A stretch of DNA of 64,000 nt from Chenopodium formosanum (taxonomy: Eukaryota; Streptophyta; Magnoliopsida; Caryophyllales; Amaranthaceae): positions 54,329,898 through 54,393,897 of the forward strand of contig CM044869.1 of the NCBI GenBank assembly GCA_024500155.1, read 5' to 3'. Made by a program: the position numbers and the translations under genes. Shown here piece after piece: positions 1-12,336 of this stretch (positions are counted from its first letter, which is position 1; every line of letters starts with the position of its first letter). Below the pieces are notes generated by a model. That model ran no database searches. It was not told the origin of the DNA and was given only the letters and a program-made list of their open reading frames with translations.

Positions 1-1315
1 TTAAGTCCCCAGTTATGTAATCACTTGTGTTCCTTGAGAAAGAAAAGCCAGTACCTACTGGTGAATCTAAGTAGATAATGTTGGACACCTGCTAAAACAG
101 ACTAGTTAATTAGCATAAACAGTATAAATTATGAGATTATAATGGAGTAGTAATTTAATAATGAACTCATCAATATTGTTCAAAGTTAGTCTGAAGTTAG
201 TAGAAAAGTTGTAGGATTAGACCTTAGACCAGCTATATGGATTAGGATGCAGCTTTGGCAAATCTTCCGAACTAATTGGGCTGGAGGCTTCGAAATTGAA
301 TGGGCCTATGTACATTTTCAACCGCAATTATATAACAATTCCAACATAAAATCAAGTTACTCACATCAAACTTCCTCTTTTCCTAATACATGCACCCTTT
401 TGACTTTCATGTTTGACGACAAATAAATTTGATCATTAAACAGTAAAAGTAGGTGACAAGCGACAACTTACAGTTAAATTTCCCGTCATAAATTATTTCT
501 ATTGTGAATTGGAAAAAAAGTTACTATTGTTGTTCTTTAGAAATACGGGGTGTAAACTGACACCTCATAGCACATTGTATATCCGTCAGTGCCATAAAGT
601 TAAGATTTTTAACATTCGGACAATAAAGTACTATATCGAAAAAGTAGGGGTAAAAAGATTTACCATGCTCATAAACTAAGCCTCCTAAGCTTGAACATCC
701 AGGTCCACCATTAAGCCACAAAACAACATGATCTTTTGCAGGATTTCTTTCTGATTCCACAAAATAGTAGAACATGTGTTTCGCGTTATGTTCATCAATT
801 GGCACATACCTTGAACACCACCAACATGTAACAACAATAATAAATCACAAACTAAAAACAAAAAACCACATCCATTTTCACTCAACAATAATGAAAATAT
901 ACAAAGTCAAAAAATCATGTTGGGTAAGAGTTGATCATAGGACGTATTTGGCTAGGCTACACATTATAAGAAGATAGTCCATGCCCGCATAATAGATCAC
1001 CCCAAAAATAATCGATTCAGACCCCGAAATCGGCCTTTAAGCTTTAATTAATCAAGCCGAAAATTGGCTGGCAGGCCGGGTTGATTTGATCAGCTCTACA
1101 ATTGATCTATTTATTATACATACTAAACAAAATCAGAAAGACAAAAAGAAATAATGTAACGCTTACCCAGAGTAGTGCTTAGAAGGGAAGCTGCCACTAA
1201 AACCTGGCAAATGTGTAACAAGTGAACTTTGAGGTGCAGCTTTAATCAGAGTAAACCAAAGTATGACATGAATAATTAGTGTTGCTAGTGTAACAACATG
1301 ACAATTTCTAGACAT
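1..1315 (-). CDS. Serine carboxypeptidase-like protein, 5' part
   Basis: This is the N-terminal part of an S10 serine carboxypeptidase-like (SCPL) enzyme, a secreted or vacuolar peptidase or acyltransferase family. Four exons can be read on the - strand: 1167-1315, 664-809, 223-305 and 1-88 (running off the window). All junctions are GT-AG and the phases agree. Residues 1-30 form a hydrophobic signal peptide starting MSRNCHVV, followed by the family start with LPGFSG and YSGYV. The oxyanion-hole motif NGGPGCSS is at residues 83-90, then YEHGPFNFE across the exon 2/3 junction, and in exon 4 the block with NIIYLDSPVGTGFS. The catalytic Ser, Asp and His lie beyond the left edge. No break was seen in the visible part. 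SCPLs divide into peptidases and acyltransferases, and this fragment does not decide which. A decayed relative lies directly upstream. Confidence 0.9.
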
Positions 1316-1960
1316 TCTGAATATATTTTCTTGATAAAACGATGCAATTAGCCGATTACAACTATTGACCCTATTATCGTGTCTCTTATTTCATGAACTT
1401 ATAATCTTCATACAAAACAGTAGGCAAAATGATTGGAATGTGGGTTTAACTTGTATGAAATAAACACTGCATATTCAACTGCAATCTGTATCTACCCTGA
1501 AAATCATCAAGTATACATAGATAAAATAATGGACAATGACATTATCTGATAAGATCTTCAATTTCCAAAAATCTGAAATTTTATTGATATCATCTTGCAT
1601 GATTTAATTCAATAATTATGATTATAGACAAATTAGTTTCTTTTATTAAAATCATTTTCCTATATAAATAAATATATAAAACCTTGTCAAGCCCCATCAA
1701 ATGAGCTGTTTTTGTTTTCCCATCTTTCCCTCTATAGTTTACACTGAATTGCACGTAACCTAATTAACAGGATCAACTGCATGATCAATTTGTTGTTTTA
1801 CATTGTACAGGTGCAATTGATAGTAATATATTTTGATAGTTGATAACTCGATATTGCTAGTCACGCAATAAACATACAGTTTCATGCTTTTGAGCTATTG
1901 GCCTCAGACTCGTCCATTTTTGTGACATACTGATATTACATCAGCTAAACATGTACACCT

Positions 1961-2990
1961 CTAACCTTCTCTCGGTTTCTCTTCTGGCACCAGATGCCCA
2001 GCACCCTGCATATTGCATAACAGGACTTACAGAATGATCTGTGTGCAACGACGGTGCATAATCATTTGCTTGATATTGTGTCAACTGATCTAGTTGAGTC
2101 TATGAGGATAAACCATACTCTTAAGGTCGTATAAGATTAGAGTTGGCCTTATAAGTAAAAATAAAGCTGGAAGTTCTAGGCATAACTTTATGTAAACCTG
2201 AGTACTGCAAGTCTGTCAACTGATCAAGTTTGGTGCATATGCCAGGTAAAAGAGTCTATGAGGATAAACCATACTCTTAATAAGGTAGTATAAGAACAGA
2301 GTTGGCCTTATCAGTAAAAAAAAAGGCTGGAAGTTCTAGGCATACATTATGTAAACCTGAAACTGCAAGTCTGAAATCAATGTCAATATAATCGGATGCA
2401 CCATATAAAATGATAATAAGCTTTACCATCTTTACTCATCAACCTGGCCTGTGTTGGTCGATGATTTCATTTAGTGATATTCCCTATGCTTCCCTCAATC
2501 ACTCACTGGCCTGTATACGGAATCACCATATCATGATCGTCACTACAAAATTCAAGGTAAAACATTGATCAGTATACATAGAACATTACTTCTGAGAGAC
2601 TAAGGTTTGTCAATGCATCAAATCATTTAATCAGGGTAATTCACCTTTTTATTGAACTTCGATCTAGCAGAAATTTAACGTTCTGCTATGTGCTTAATCA
2701 CCTCAGCTAGGTGACATAACTCTAGATGAGCACCTGCAGACCCGAAGATATGAGTCTCTTATGGTACTTTATCATGCTCCCTATCACTACTTTGATAGGT
2801 AATGCGGTCTGTACAACATTTTCCATCTGTCATACTCGCATTCCTAAAATGCAAAGTTCTCAATGAAATATGATTATTATTCCAAATGCCTTTACTAAGA
2901 ATTGTTGGTCATAGAAGCCAAAGATCGGTTTATATACTCCATCACTGACTCGTTCATTGTCGAGCCACCCTCAAAATTGGAGCCAAGTTA
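1961..2990 (-). pseudogene. Decayed serine carboxypeptidase-like 3' half
   Basis: Remnants of the C-terminal exons of a second SCPL gene lie in order on the - strand. Near 2930-2965 a stretch reads WLDNERVSDGVYK, like the family W-x-N-x-x-V block. At about 2715-2843 an exon reads IGSMIKYHKRLISSGLQVLI, then has a TAG where the family has Tyr of the IYSGDHD block. At about 2420-2542 an exon carries DHDMVIPYTG with the catalytic Asp, soon followed by a stop. At 1961-2005, after a CAG acceptor, comes GAGHLVPEEKP with the catalytic His, then TAG. The nonsense codons and lost frames mark it as dead. No N-terminal half was recognised above 2990. It lies head-to-tail with the intact SCPL gene that starts at 1315, which suggests an old tandem duplication. 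Confidence 0.75.
2097..2376. repeat. Two-copy tandem repeat inside the SCPL pseudogene
   Basis: Two imperfect direct copies of about 120 bp each start at GTCTATGAGGATAAACCATA (about 2097 and 2251). Both end with a stretch containing GTAAACCTGA and CTGCAAGTCTG. They differ by small indels and substitutions. The repeat lies between the last two recognisable pseudogene exons, so it is probably an intron duplication. Confidence 0.7.
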
Positions 2991-3658
2991 TCAACACAGA
3001 TATTATAAAATCTGAAGTGACTCAATGGGTTTTATATATAAACAGAGTTAAGCATGCTACTAAGATAGATAGTGGACCAAAATTTTATAATTGTAAGGAC
3101 TATTATTAAATAACACCCCATGTATAAGATGTTTATAATGCATTACTCAAGATGGCAAATGGGTTGTTCAGATTAGGACAGGTCATTATTCGAGGTGATG
3201 AGTCATTCGATTCAATTTAGGGTTGATTCGTATCCAACACATCACATCTGAATTCTGAAACATAACCCTAATTCAATGTACTCACTTAACATTCTTAGCA
3301 GGCATACAATTGATTAAACAAACCAAGAAATCAATATTATCATGTATTCCTGCCAAACCCAGAAATCATACAATTCCAATTCACCACTTTTTTCTCAGCG
3401 GCATTTCGTCGAGCACTTTACGTGCAAAGTATACAGCTACAGCATAAAAAACCATGTTCAACATGAAAAAATAAAATAAAAATAAAAAACCATGAATGTG
3501 AAAAGGAATAACATGATTTTCCCAAAAGATGACAAGGCCTCATTGTCGGATGAAAAGGCATCTAAAGAAAGATCCATCTAGATAAACAAGATGAATTAGT
3601 GTGCACTAATTATCGAAGTTAATCATTATAGCTTTATTAGTGGATACTTAAGAACTAC
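2991..3658. other. Intergenic, no gene seen
   Basis: This stretch is AT-rich with no convincing coding exon on either strand. Further N-terminal exons of the decayed SCPL copy were looked for and not recognised. Confidence 0.5.
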
Positions 3659-3714
3659 TTCCGTCCTTAAATTAAAAGTCTCTTCCTCTTTATTACGTGA
3701 GGGACCGAGGGAGT
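3659..3714. mobile_element. Very short Stowaway-like MITE remnant
   Basis: The segment starts CTTCCGTCC and ends GGACCGAGGGAG, a degenerate inverted pair flanked by TA on both sides. This matches the CTCCCTCCGTCCC-type ends of plant Tc1/mariner (Stowaway) MITEs. At 56 bp it would be an internally deleted copy. Confidence 0.4.
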
Positions 3715-4118
3715 ACTACTGTATGAGGAGCATAGTATTGATTACCGACATGCGCAAGTTTAATAAAGGCTTATGTATCAGTGCTTCAATTCTAATGCAA
3801 CTTGATCTTTTCTGAAAATTATTATTAGTTGTTGTTATGATTATTTTTTATTCAATAAATGACCACATTCACTAATATTCAAAGTGGAGGATAATCTCTT
3901 TGTTGTCCCTTTGCTAACAGTGGAAATTATAAAGTCGTTTAATTTGCTAGTCACTTTGCTAAAAGTGGAAAATAGTGTCCTATATCTTGTATATATAATG
4001 GAGTTATTAAAGTATTTCTCCATTCTAAGGATTTCTAACCTTTAAAAAAAAAGCTTTATTAATCTTAAGGGCCGGGTGTTCTTGGAGAATTTTAAGAGAG
4101 AAAAGATGAAAATAGTAT

Positions 4119-4932
4119 AGTGCACCCGGGTGCACCATGCGCATGGTGCACCCGGAAAGAACATTAGGTATATTTTAAAGAACATGAGAAAAAAAAAAGA
4201 ACATACTAGCGTTGGAAAAAGAACATGCTAGTGTTTGAAAAAGAACATGCATACTAGTGTTTGAAAAAGAACATCTTGTGTTTGGCAAAAGAACATGTTT
4301 GTGTTTGACAAACATATATATGTTTGATAACATGTTTTTCAATAATACAAAATATGTTCTTTTTGGTTCGTATGTTCTTTAAATTTGGCTCGTATTTTAA
4401 TTTTTTTTTTAATTTTTTTTTTTTTTTTTTTTTTTGAAAAATGGCTCGTATGCTCTTTAAGGTAATGAATTCTTTAATGTATGTTCTTTAACGTATGTTC
4501 TTTAACTAATGTTCTTTAACGCATGTTCTTTAACTTATGTTCTTTTATGTTATTTTAAATTTTGAAATTTGAAATTTAATTTTAAAATGAAATCTTGAAT
4601 TATTTTTAGTTGAAAATAATTTAGAGTGAGAAAAATAAAATTATTATGGAAAGTTAAATTTTTGGAGAGAGAAAAAACTATTTTTGGGAAACTGAAACCT
4701 TTGGTAGAGAATTTTTACGTTAATGTGTTATTTTTCATGAAATTTATTAATAAAGTTTTTATCATGTTCTTTGTGTAATGCCTTTATGGTCTTTAGTAAT
4801 GCATGTTCTTTGTTAAAAACAAACATGTTCTTTTTCAAGAAACTAAATGTTCTTTTTCATATACCTAATGTTCTTTTCGCCTTTTTTTTTTTAACCGGGT
4901 GCACCATGTGCATGGTACACCCGGGTGCACCA
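4119..4932. mobile_element. Inverted-repeat transposable element with an AAGAACAT array
   Basis: The two ends are inverted copies of each other. The left end (4119-4180) has a palindromic block with GTGCACCCGGGTGCACC and GCGCATGGTGCACCC, then AAAGAACATTAGGTATAT. The right end (about 4840-4932) is its reverse complement with a few changes. Between them AGAACAT occurs about seven times in the left part and its complement ATGTTCT about twelve times in the right part. No coding capacity was seen. Such subterminal arrays are typical of non-autonomous DNA transposons. No clear target-site duplication was found, so the superfamily is not assigned. Confidence 0.65.
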
Positions 4933-5934
4933 ACCATAAATTAGAGAAAAGAAGTTATTTTTTAAGATATAATGAGTGATCCTCTGGGGTGTAAACTTAC
5001 GTGAACTCATTTTACACCTTTTGAAACTCGATTTTCATTATTAATAACAATGCACAATCAATTGAAATCAATAAAAATTTATACATGTAGCATATTAAAT
5101 AAGCTATAAGTGAACTACTCCGTTTTAAAGCTAAGGAGAATTAGAGAATTTGTACCATATATTCATATAAGTTCAGTGTACAACTCAATCTTTACATAAT
5201 TTTTATGTAGTTCTTTAAAGTTATAGACATACTTTGATTCTTTTTTTTTTTTTTTTTTGAAAGAAACATTCTCTATTACTCTGATCTTTACCATATAATC
5301 ATATGAGATTTAGGCTATGTTATAATTATTGTAACTTATTGTTTTATTTTATTTTTTTTCATTTCATGGACGGAGTCATAATTATCAAGCCATTTAGATA
5401 AATAAGAAAGAGAGAGGAATAAATGGCCCAAAAACGAATTTTAAATACTTCAAGTAAGGGGAATTGAACTTTAGGCCCGTCAAGTGCCAACCACGAGTCC
5501 ACGAGTCAATGTCTTCCTTACAAAGTTATAAAATCAACTCAAGTACCTACAATATCTATTACCATAACATTTACGAGTAGTAGTTTTTATCTAAAAATAC
5601 AAGCTTTGAGCATGGGGCAAGCAGACCTCCCTTGGCTCCACCCTTGATTAGAGATATTAATGCTCAGTTTTAGGTTAACTGTAACCGATGTTTCAAAACT
5701 GATAGAGCCATAGAGGAAGTTTAGATTAGACCAGGGTGAAAAGAAGAGCCTATGTTATAATATGCTTTGAATCGGTATTTTATTATGAGTGATTCAACTT
5801 GAGAGTGTAAAATCTTATGTACTAACTATAATTCATCCCAACAAACCCTATAATCAATATTTCTTAAAGATTAATGTAAAAAATGTCATTTCACCTACTT
5901 GCATTAGAATTTTCAAACACCAATGATTCTAAGG
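4933..5934. other. Intergenic, AT-rich
   Basis: No coding exon was recognised. Homopolymer T tracts occur near 5240-5258 and 5349-5357. Confidence 0.5.
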
Positions 5935-6207
5935 TAGTCTTATACTCTAATGACTTTTGACTACCACAATTTTTTAAAATGGACAGTTGAGATTATTTAT
6001 TTTATTTATTCATTTTTAATTAGTAATTTTAATTATTTTAAATATATTTTTATCTTCCAAAAATTATTCTTTAATATTTTCGAAATTCTAGAAATAAAAA
6101 AAATATATTAAATAATAAAAAATAATTACTAATTAAAATAAATCAAAAAACAAATAATCTCAACCGTCCATTTTAAAAAATTGTGGTAGCTAAAAGTCAT
6201 AAGACTA
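5935..6207. mobile_element. Foldback MITE with long inverted repeats
   Basis: The arms are near-perfect inverted repeats over at least 80 bp. The left arm has TAGTCTTA, then CTACCACAATTTTTTAAAAT and GGACAGTTGAGATTATTT. The right arm is the complement ending GTGGTAGCTAAAAGTCATAAGACTA. The centre is AT-only sequence without coding capacity. It lies about 440 bp upstream of the first defensin promoter. The family and target-site duplication could not be settled. Confidence 0.65.
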
Positions 6208-6645
6208 AAAAACATAAATCTACATGTGTTTTAAATTGTTTTTTCCGCTAATATTTCTATCTTACATTTGTCACAACAACATAAGTCACCTTCTTATCAT
6301 TTGCTAGGATAACTCATGTGTCGGTAACATAACACTTTGGTTGAGATAATAATGATGTTCCACGTCGACAGAGGGGGACCTTCCACCGGAGTCATTTGAG
6401 GCCTGGTTTCCCGTAAATTATTGTATTTAATTAGTTAATGAAATAAAATAACCTATATTTACTTATAAAATATTAGAAAATAATTAGTTTTGAGCAAGAG
6501 GTTAAATATTTAAATTCCGGCATCTTTAATGTTTTCAACCAAGATCCGCCACTGCATGTCAAGACAAATGAGTATTATTATAGGTACAAATATTATTTGG
6601 CATAGATTTTTTTTTTATTTTTTTGCATTTTCAACTTTTTTCTTC

Positions 6646-6653
6646 TATAAATA
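6646..6653 (+). promoter_or_regulatory. TATA box of defensin copy 1
   Basis: TATAAATA lies 97 bp before the ATG at 6743, a distance suited to a short 5' leader. The same motif at a similar distance precedes the other defensin copies. Confidence 0.6.
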
Positions 6654-6742
6654 GGTTTTGGTTTGTGTTGATTAGCATCACCAAACATACACTATCCTAA
6701 TCTTAAAGGCTATAGCTCTTTTACAAAATATATATCATCAAT

Positions 6743-8156
6743 ATGAAGCAGGCAATTTTTCTGGTGCTCTTGCTTGTTTTGGCAGCAGGTTCTTTCTCCT
6801 CCCTTGAAAATTTAATAGTTTTACCTAGTACTCGTATATTCTAGCTCCACAACATATTTTTCCTTTGAAAAAATAGATTTAATTATTGTTCAATACAAAA
6901 TTAAAGGTTATGATATTTTGAATCAAAGAGGAAACAATAGTGCTTTAATTTTTCATACTACTACGTAACAATTTTATTTTTATTATTGTTATTAGTAAAA
7001 ACGTAACTCTCAGTCTCTCATGGTATATTTTATGAAAATACCATGCGCTTTATACTATCCTTGTTTGAATAACAATAGTATATGTACCTCACTATAGTGA
7101 CGTACAATGTTATTAAAGGTCACAAACTCACAAATAAAAACGAAGACAAAAAAATTACAAAGAGTATTTGATAACGTGGACTAATTCATCGATTTCACAT
7201 GAAATTCGACTCATTATCAAAGCTATGGCATGTATTGAATTACATTAATTAGCGGGATTTGTAGTTTGCTGTGTAAATGATGTGATTATATTAGATTATT
7301 AGGCCTTAGTATGTACATACGATCCTTGTATATTAAACTTTTTTCTTTTTTTTTTTTTTTTTTTTTTTTGAAACCCTTATTAAACTTTATTGTGAATATA
7401 ATAGAGGAAATTATTCTTTACAGTATACTATATATTTTTTTTTATAGCCGTTTTTCATTATAAAGGTTGATTTAATTTAGTGGATAGTTTAATTATAACC
7501 CTTCTTTATATTCTCATTCATCTCCAATGAATTATAAAGAGTATTAGGTATATTAAGTCTCTATATTAAAGATAGTTGTCTACTTCAAACTTTCAAAGAC
7601 TCTATCATACCTCCAAAAGCAACTTCTATTATCTTATCTAAAACATTATCTCTATCCATCTCTAGAAAGTCACATACCACACACACACACAAAAAAAAAA
7701 GGGGGGGGGGGGGGGGCTTGTTTTGATGTCTTGTTTTCATTGTTAACTTTTTATAATTGTACAACCATGTCATAGAAATTCAATTTAATGGTTAAAATTA
7801 TGTGTTAATAACATAAAATCTATGATAATGATATTAGTATGATACAATCATTAATTGAGGATTATGTATAATTTTTTGTTTTAATTAGTTAATTTATAAT
7901 AAAAAAGAATTTAATTTCTATCTATCACTCTAACCTGACTTATTTTTGTTCAATTTCTCCTTTATAATTGGGGGAAAAAATAGAGATTGCGCCGAAAATA
8001 GCAGAAGCAAGGACATGTACTACTCCTAGTCACACATTCAAAGGAATATGCGTTAGCAGCAGGAATTGTGAATCAAATTGCAATTCTGAGAGATTTCCTA
8101 GTGGAAGTTGTCAAGGCTTTCGTAGAAGATGCATGTGCAGCAGGCCTTGTGAATAG
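6743..8156 (+). CDS. Plant defensin, copy 1
   Basis: This is a secreted antimicrobial peptide precursor of the plant defensin (gamma-thionin) family. Exons are 6743-6788 and 7984-8156, with a phase-1 GT-AG intron of 1195 bp, giving 72 residues. Residues 1-15 are a short hydrophobic signal peptide. A spacer EIAPKIAEA precedes the mature peptide, which starts RTCTTPSH and has 48 residues. Its eight cysteines follow C-x10-C-x5-C-x3-C-x9-C-x6-C-x1-C-x3-C, the cysteine-stabilised alpha-beta fold. The gamma-core is GSCQGFRRRC, strongly basic. Such peptides usually act at fungal or bacterial membranes in the cell wall space. This copy looks intact and is closest to copies 3 and 4. The signal peptide is several residues shorter than in those copies because the MRPF segment is missing. 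Confidence 0.93.
7681..7716. repeat. Stacked simple repeats (CA)n-A10-G16
   Basis: Inside the defensin 1 intron, a CA repeat runs straight into ten A and then sixteen G. The G16 run is exceptional in this AT-rich sequence. Confidence 0.9.
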
Positions 8157-9218
8157 TAATTCACAAGTCATGTTATCGTCCATTCATCTACGTACGTTGC
8201 AGTTGTTGTCGTTGCATTAAGAGTTTTTCTCGTGAGAAGAGTCGTTTAATGCTTCCTTTTCTTTTCTTGCTCCCTATGTTTACAAGAAAAAGTACGTTGA
8301 TGTAAAAAAACATTAAGGCTTGGTATTCGTAAAAGATATATTGCTTGAAGGCTACTAGCCGGCCTATTGTGTGTAATAATATGGACGGTTTTGTATCTTT
8401 GTATTTGTACTTTTAATATCATGTCATCACTTTTATTTACGTATATATAAATAATACTTGATCTATTATTGAAAAAGATTGTATCTTACAACTGAGATCA
8501 TTGTGAGATAAATCTTAATTAGGGGGACATTGAGGGTGAGAATATCATTACACTTCATTCTCCACCCTTTGATTTCTATATTTTTTATAAACAGAGGCAG
8601 TATTATATTTGTTGCATATATAATACGAAATACTTTCAACTTATCAACTTTTATACAATATAAAGTATTATAAATAATGGATTATTATATCGATTGTCAT
8701 ATTGGTACGATAAAAGGTTTGGAAACCTACATGTTGCATTTAAATTATATTATGGAACTTGTTTTTACTTTTAAAAGGGAAATATTGTAGAATGAGAGTG
8801 TAAAGGGTGAAAGTTAAATTATAAAGTAAATTAGCCAAGAGGGGGAGATTAGCATGCAAATTGGTACAGCTTCAAAGAACGATAGGTTTCTCAAAGTAAA
8901 AATATGAAAGTTTAAAATTGAACCAGTTGAAAGTGATTAGATGAAAATGATGGAACTATGGAAGGACTACAAGGTCTACAATAACTCAAAACGTCTTAAG
9001 TTCTAGAACATATCTTGAACCTATATGTTTTTTGAGGACGATTTGGCACGAGGGTCTCGTTTGTGCGGGGTTAAGGGCAACTAACTCTAGTTCTAGGATT
9101 GTAGGGCAATGCCCCAAAACTTGGGGTACATTGGTTTGAACTTATTTTTGTAGCATAATCCATTTGATTTTGGGAGCTAGTATAAAAATCCTCGAGGCCA
9201 TTAGTTAAAATCATCTTA
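8157..9218. other. Defensin 1 3' flank and intergenic DNA
   Basis: The first 300 bp probably hold the 3' untranslated region; AATAATATG near 8375 could serve as a polyadenylation signal. No other coding exon was recognised. Confidence 0.4.
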
Positions 9219-9227
9219 TAACATTAA

Positions 9228-10226
9228 GAATCTTTTACCAAAATAGCTAATTCAATAAAACTATTTACCAAAATGGCTAATTATAAGTTTTAATTCCGAA
9301 ACTAGCTAAGTTGGTGATTTGGAAGGAAATTATTAATTTTCTTTGTTTTTCGTTTGAACCTGTTAGGTTCAGTTTTTTGGGTTTTGTTTTTGTTTTTTTT
9401 TTTTTTTTGGGTTGGAACAAATTATCTTCATATCTTGTGCATTTACAACAAAATATATTACGAGTAGGTATTATCTCATTATTGAGCATAGGAATTAGGA
9501 ACCTCATTAGTATTGTATACGAGATAAGATGAGCCATATTCAAATTAGAGGAGCAAGATTGATTTACCAGATCAAGCAATCAAGAAGCAGATTGTTCTTC
9601 AAACATATTCATTATTATTGTTCGCCATTACATATCACATAAATATATGGAAGTTTGTTTTTATCATACACATTAAACTCAACAATATTCAAAATCAGCC
9701 GGCATTAGGAGATAGTATACAATTAGCAAACATAAAAAAAAATAAAAATAAAAATTAAAAAATAAAAAATAATAAAAAATAAAAAATAAAAAATAAAAAA
9801 TGAACAATATCTTAAAATCCCTTATTGTCATATAAATTTGTGGTTGTGTGAATAGAGCAATATTACTTGAATTTCCAAATTTTTGTGATATGATGATTAT
9901 GATCTAGATTTTTTTTTTTTTTTTGGTGGTGATATTGAAATTAGGGTTACTTATGAGCTATCATTTACATATATTAGTATATGGCTTCTAAATCTTCTAA
10001 TTAAAAAAATCTATTTTTTTATTTATTTTATTAAAAAGGAACCAGATCAGTTCAAAGGGAAAAAAAAAAAGTATGGAGTAATTAATTTCTTTCTTGTTAC
10101 AAAAAAAAAAAAAAAAAAAAAAAATTTCTTTCTAAGTTAATAGTTTAGCTAGTTTTGGAATTAAAATTTATAAATAGCCATTTTGGTAAATAATTTTGTT
10201 GAATTAGCCATTTTGGTAAAAGATCC
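9228..10226. mobile_element. Mutator-type MITE, 999 bp
   Basis: The ends are inverted repeats: GAATCTTTTACCAAAAT on the left and ATTTTGGTAAAAGATCC on the right. The match continues through a second ACCAAAATGGCTAAT block and AATTCCGAAACTAGCTAA. A 9-bp direct repeat TAACATTAA flanks the element (9219-9227 and 10227-10235), the size typical of Mutator-like elements. The interior is AT-rich with A-tract and T-tract runs and has no transposase. Confidence 0.8.
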
Positions 10227-10235
10227 TAACATTAA

Positions 10236-12250
10236 TATGTATGATTATATGAAAACATTAACATATACCTTAAATATTATGTATGTGATGGATGTAATTT
10301 GTGTGTTCATTATTGATGTATACAAAAATTTATATTTGTATGCATCTGTATAACATTAACAATAGCAAGTCTAGCATTATTAACATTTTTTTTTGTTCGT
10401 GTAAGAGGCGAATCTAAATTATTAAATTACAGAGTATAAATTAACTAATTGTAAATTCAATGCATGTTTCATATAACTTTTGTTTTCTTATTGTAAATAA
10501 ACTAGAATGTACCCGTGTTAAATCATATTAACATATTGTGCATGAAATAAAAGAGAATGTATCACTCTACCAGGCATGAGTCATTATTTTTTAACACTTT
10601 TTAAATTTTTTTTTTTTAAAAAGATCAGGATGGAGTTTGAATACTTGTGAATTGAAGTTAGAATTGACTACATACTCTATCTATTACAAGTATCAAATTA
10701 TCGTATAAAATTTGCCAAAATGGTGGGACACAGTCTTACTTAGAGGCCCCTTACTAGATCTACCTATGCCGCTATGCGTGGATCGTGTTAAGATAAGGTA
10801 TGTTGGCATGTTGCGCAGCTTGCGCGGCTTAAAGTCCATGGATGTCTACCTTTTTTTTTGAGGGAATGTCCATGTCTACTTTGCGACTTTGTGTATCTCG
10901 TGCGAAAGTAACGAGAAGGGAAAGCATGCAACAAACCGGTCACGATCTTATTTAATATTTTTATAGCGGTCACTTGAAATATGATTATTATAGTATTTTA
11001 ATGATAAAATAATATAATTAGTTTATTTTTTCACATTATAATATGAACACAATTAATATTTTAACATCTACAATGCAAAATAATTTTGAAAATTTAATTT
11101 AATCTAGGAATATCTTTTATACTCTATCACCATATATTTTATACCAAAAATAAAGAAATATATACTTTATATATTACTTGAAGAAAAATAAGTCAATCAT
11201 GATCTAAATAATCATTAATACATTACGATAGTCATATTTTAATCGACCATTAAAATTTTTTGTAATCTTTTATAGTTTAGTTGTTTATAAAAATAATACT
11301 ATTATACTATACCACAATATTCTCATGGTTGATTAAGTTAATTAAACAAGTATTCCATAATACGTAGTGAATATCTGTAATGTTTGCAACTAGTAATGAG
11401 TAATATGATGTATTCATGTATTATTTGATGATATAGATAAGGATAGTTCGAAGGATCTGAATTGGATACTCGTTCTATTTCTAATTGGATTTGAGCTGAA
11501 TTTACGTTTGAAGCATATATTCATAGATCTTGAAGAATTTCTCTTGTTGCATATTTTATTACGGAGTAATTAGCAAATTATTATAATAACCGAAATTTTT
11601 TCTCATACACCATTGAATATATTAATGATTATAAATTGTTTAAATTTGACATCTATGTAATTTTTTTTTTTCGTATATTTTTTTTGGTGAAAACATTGAC
11701 ACAAATTTTGAACGTAAATAACTTTTGAAAACGACTTAACGAGGTGTTGTACTATGTATAGTAATAGTCCCATTAATTTAATTTATTATTTGGGGTGAAC
11801 TGTTGGTGGAGGACAAATCATTCATACCATTAAAGGAGTTGTAAGAAGAGATATCTAGACGATATTGTAAGCTATTGGAAATAATATTATAATAATCAAA
11901 TAATTCACTACCTTTTTTTAATTTTTTTAAGGGGAAAATTAATTTAGTAATTAGTCGAGTATTAAAGAAAAAGGAAAATTTGAAGATAGGGTATGATTAT
12001 TAGTGTCTAAAGGAGAAAGCATCCATTGATATTGATATAGAAGACAAAAGGTGGAAGAAAATTAGAAAATATCCAAGATATAAAGTTGGCAAGTAGGACG
12101 GAGGACCACTAAATATTCATTGCCAAAAAAAAAAAAACAGACTAAACACTTGCCTCGTCAGAAGCTTTTTAGCACCAAGACATAATAATAGTGTCCCGTA
12201 TTATTTCGGCATTATACCTTTAAACCTTTTCAATAGTGTATTTTTTTCTA
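10236..12250. other. Long AT-rich intergenic region
   Basis: About 2 kb with no convincing exon on either strand. Short ORFs are random in composition and have no recognisable motif. Confidence 0.5.
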
Positions 12251-12251
12251 C

Positions 12252-12259
12252 TATAAATA
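12252..12259 (+). promoter_or_regulatory. TATA box of defensin copy 2
   Basis: TATAAATA lies 85 bp before the ATG at 12337. The following bases (ATCGTTACTTTGT) are shared, with small changes, with the promoter of copy 3, which shows that the promoters were duplicated with the genes. Confidence 0.65.
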
Positions 12260-12336
12260 ATCGTTACTTTGTCTTAGTTTCATAACAATTAATCTTATAC
12301 ATTTATATCATACTCTATAATTCTATAAAGATAATT

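Noticed and set aside
524..664. Extension of the SCPL exon 2 reading frame to 524
   Set aside because: A clean donor follows the family motif YEHG at 664, and the next exon at 305 continues the family sequence in phase, so this part is intron.
3841..4023. Open frame of 60 residues on the - strand
   Set aside because: No motif, no signal peptide and no homologous neighbour; chance in AT-rich DNA.
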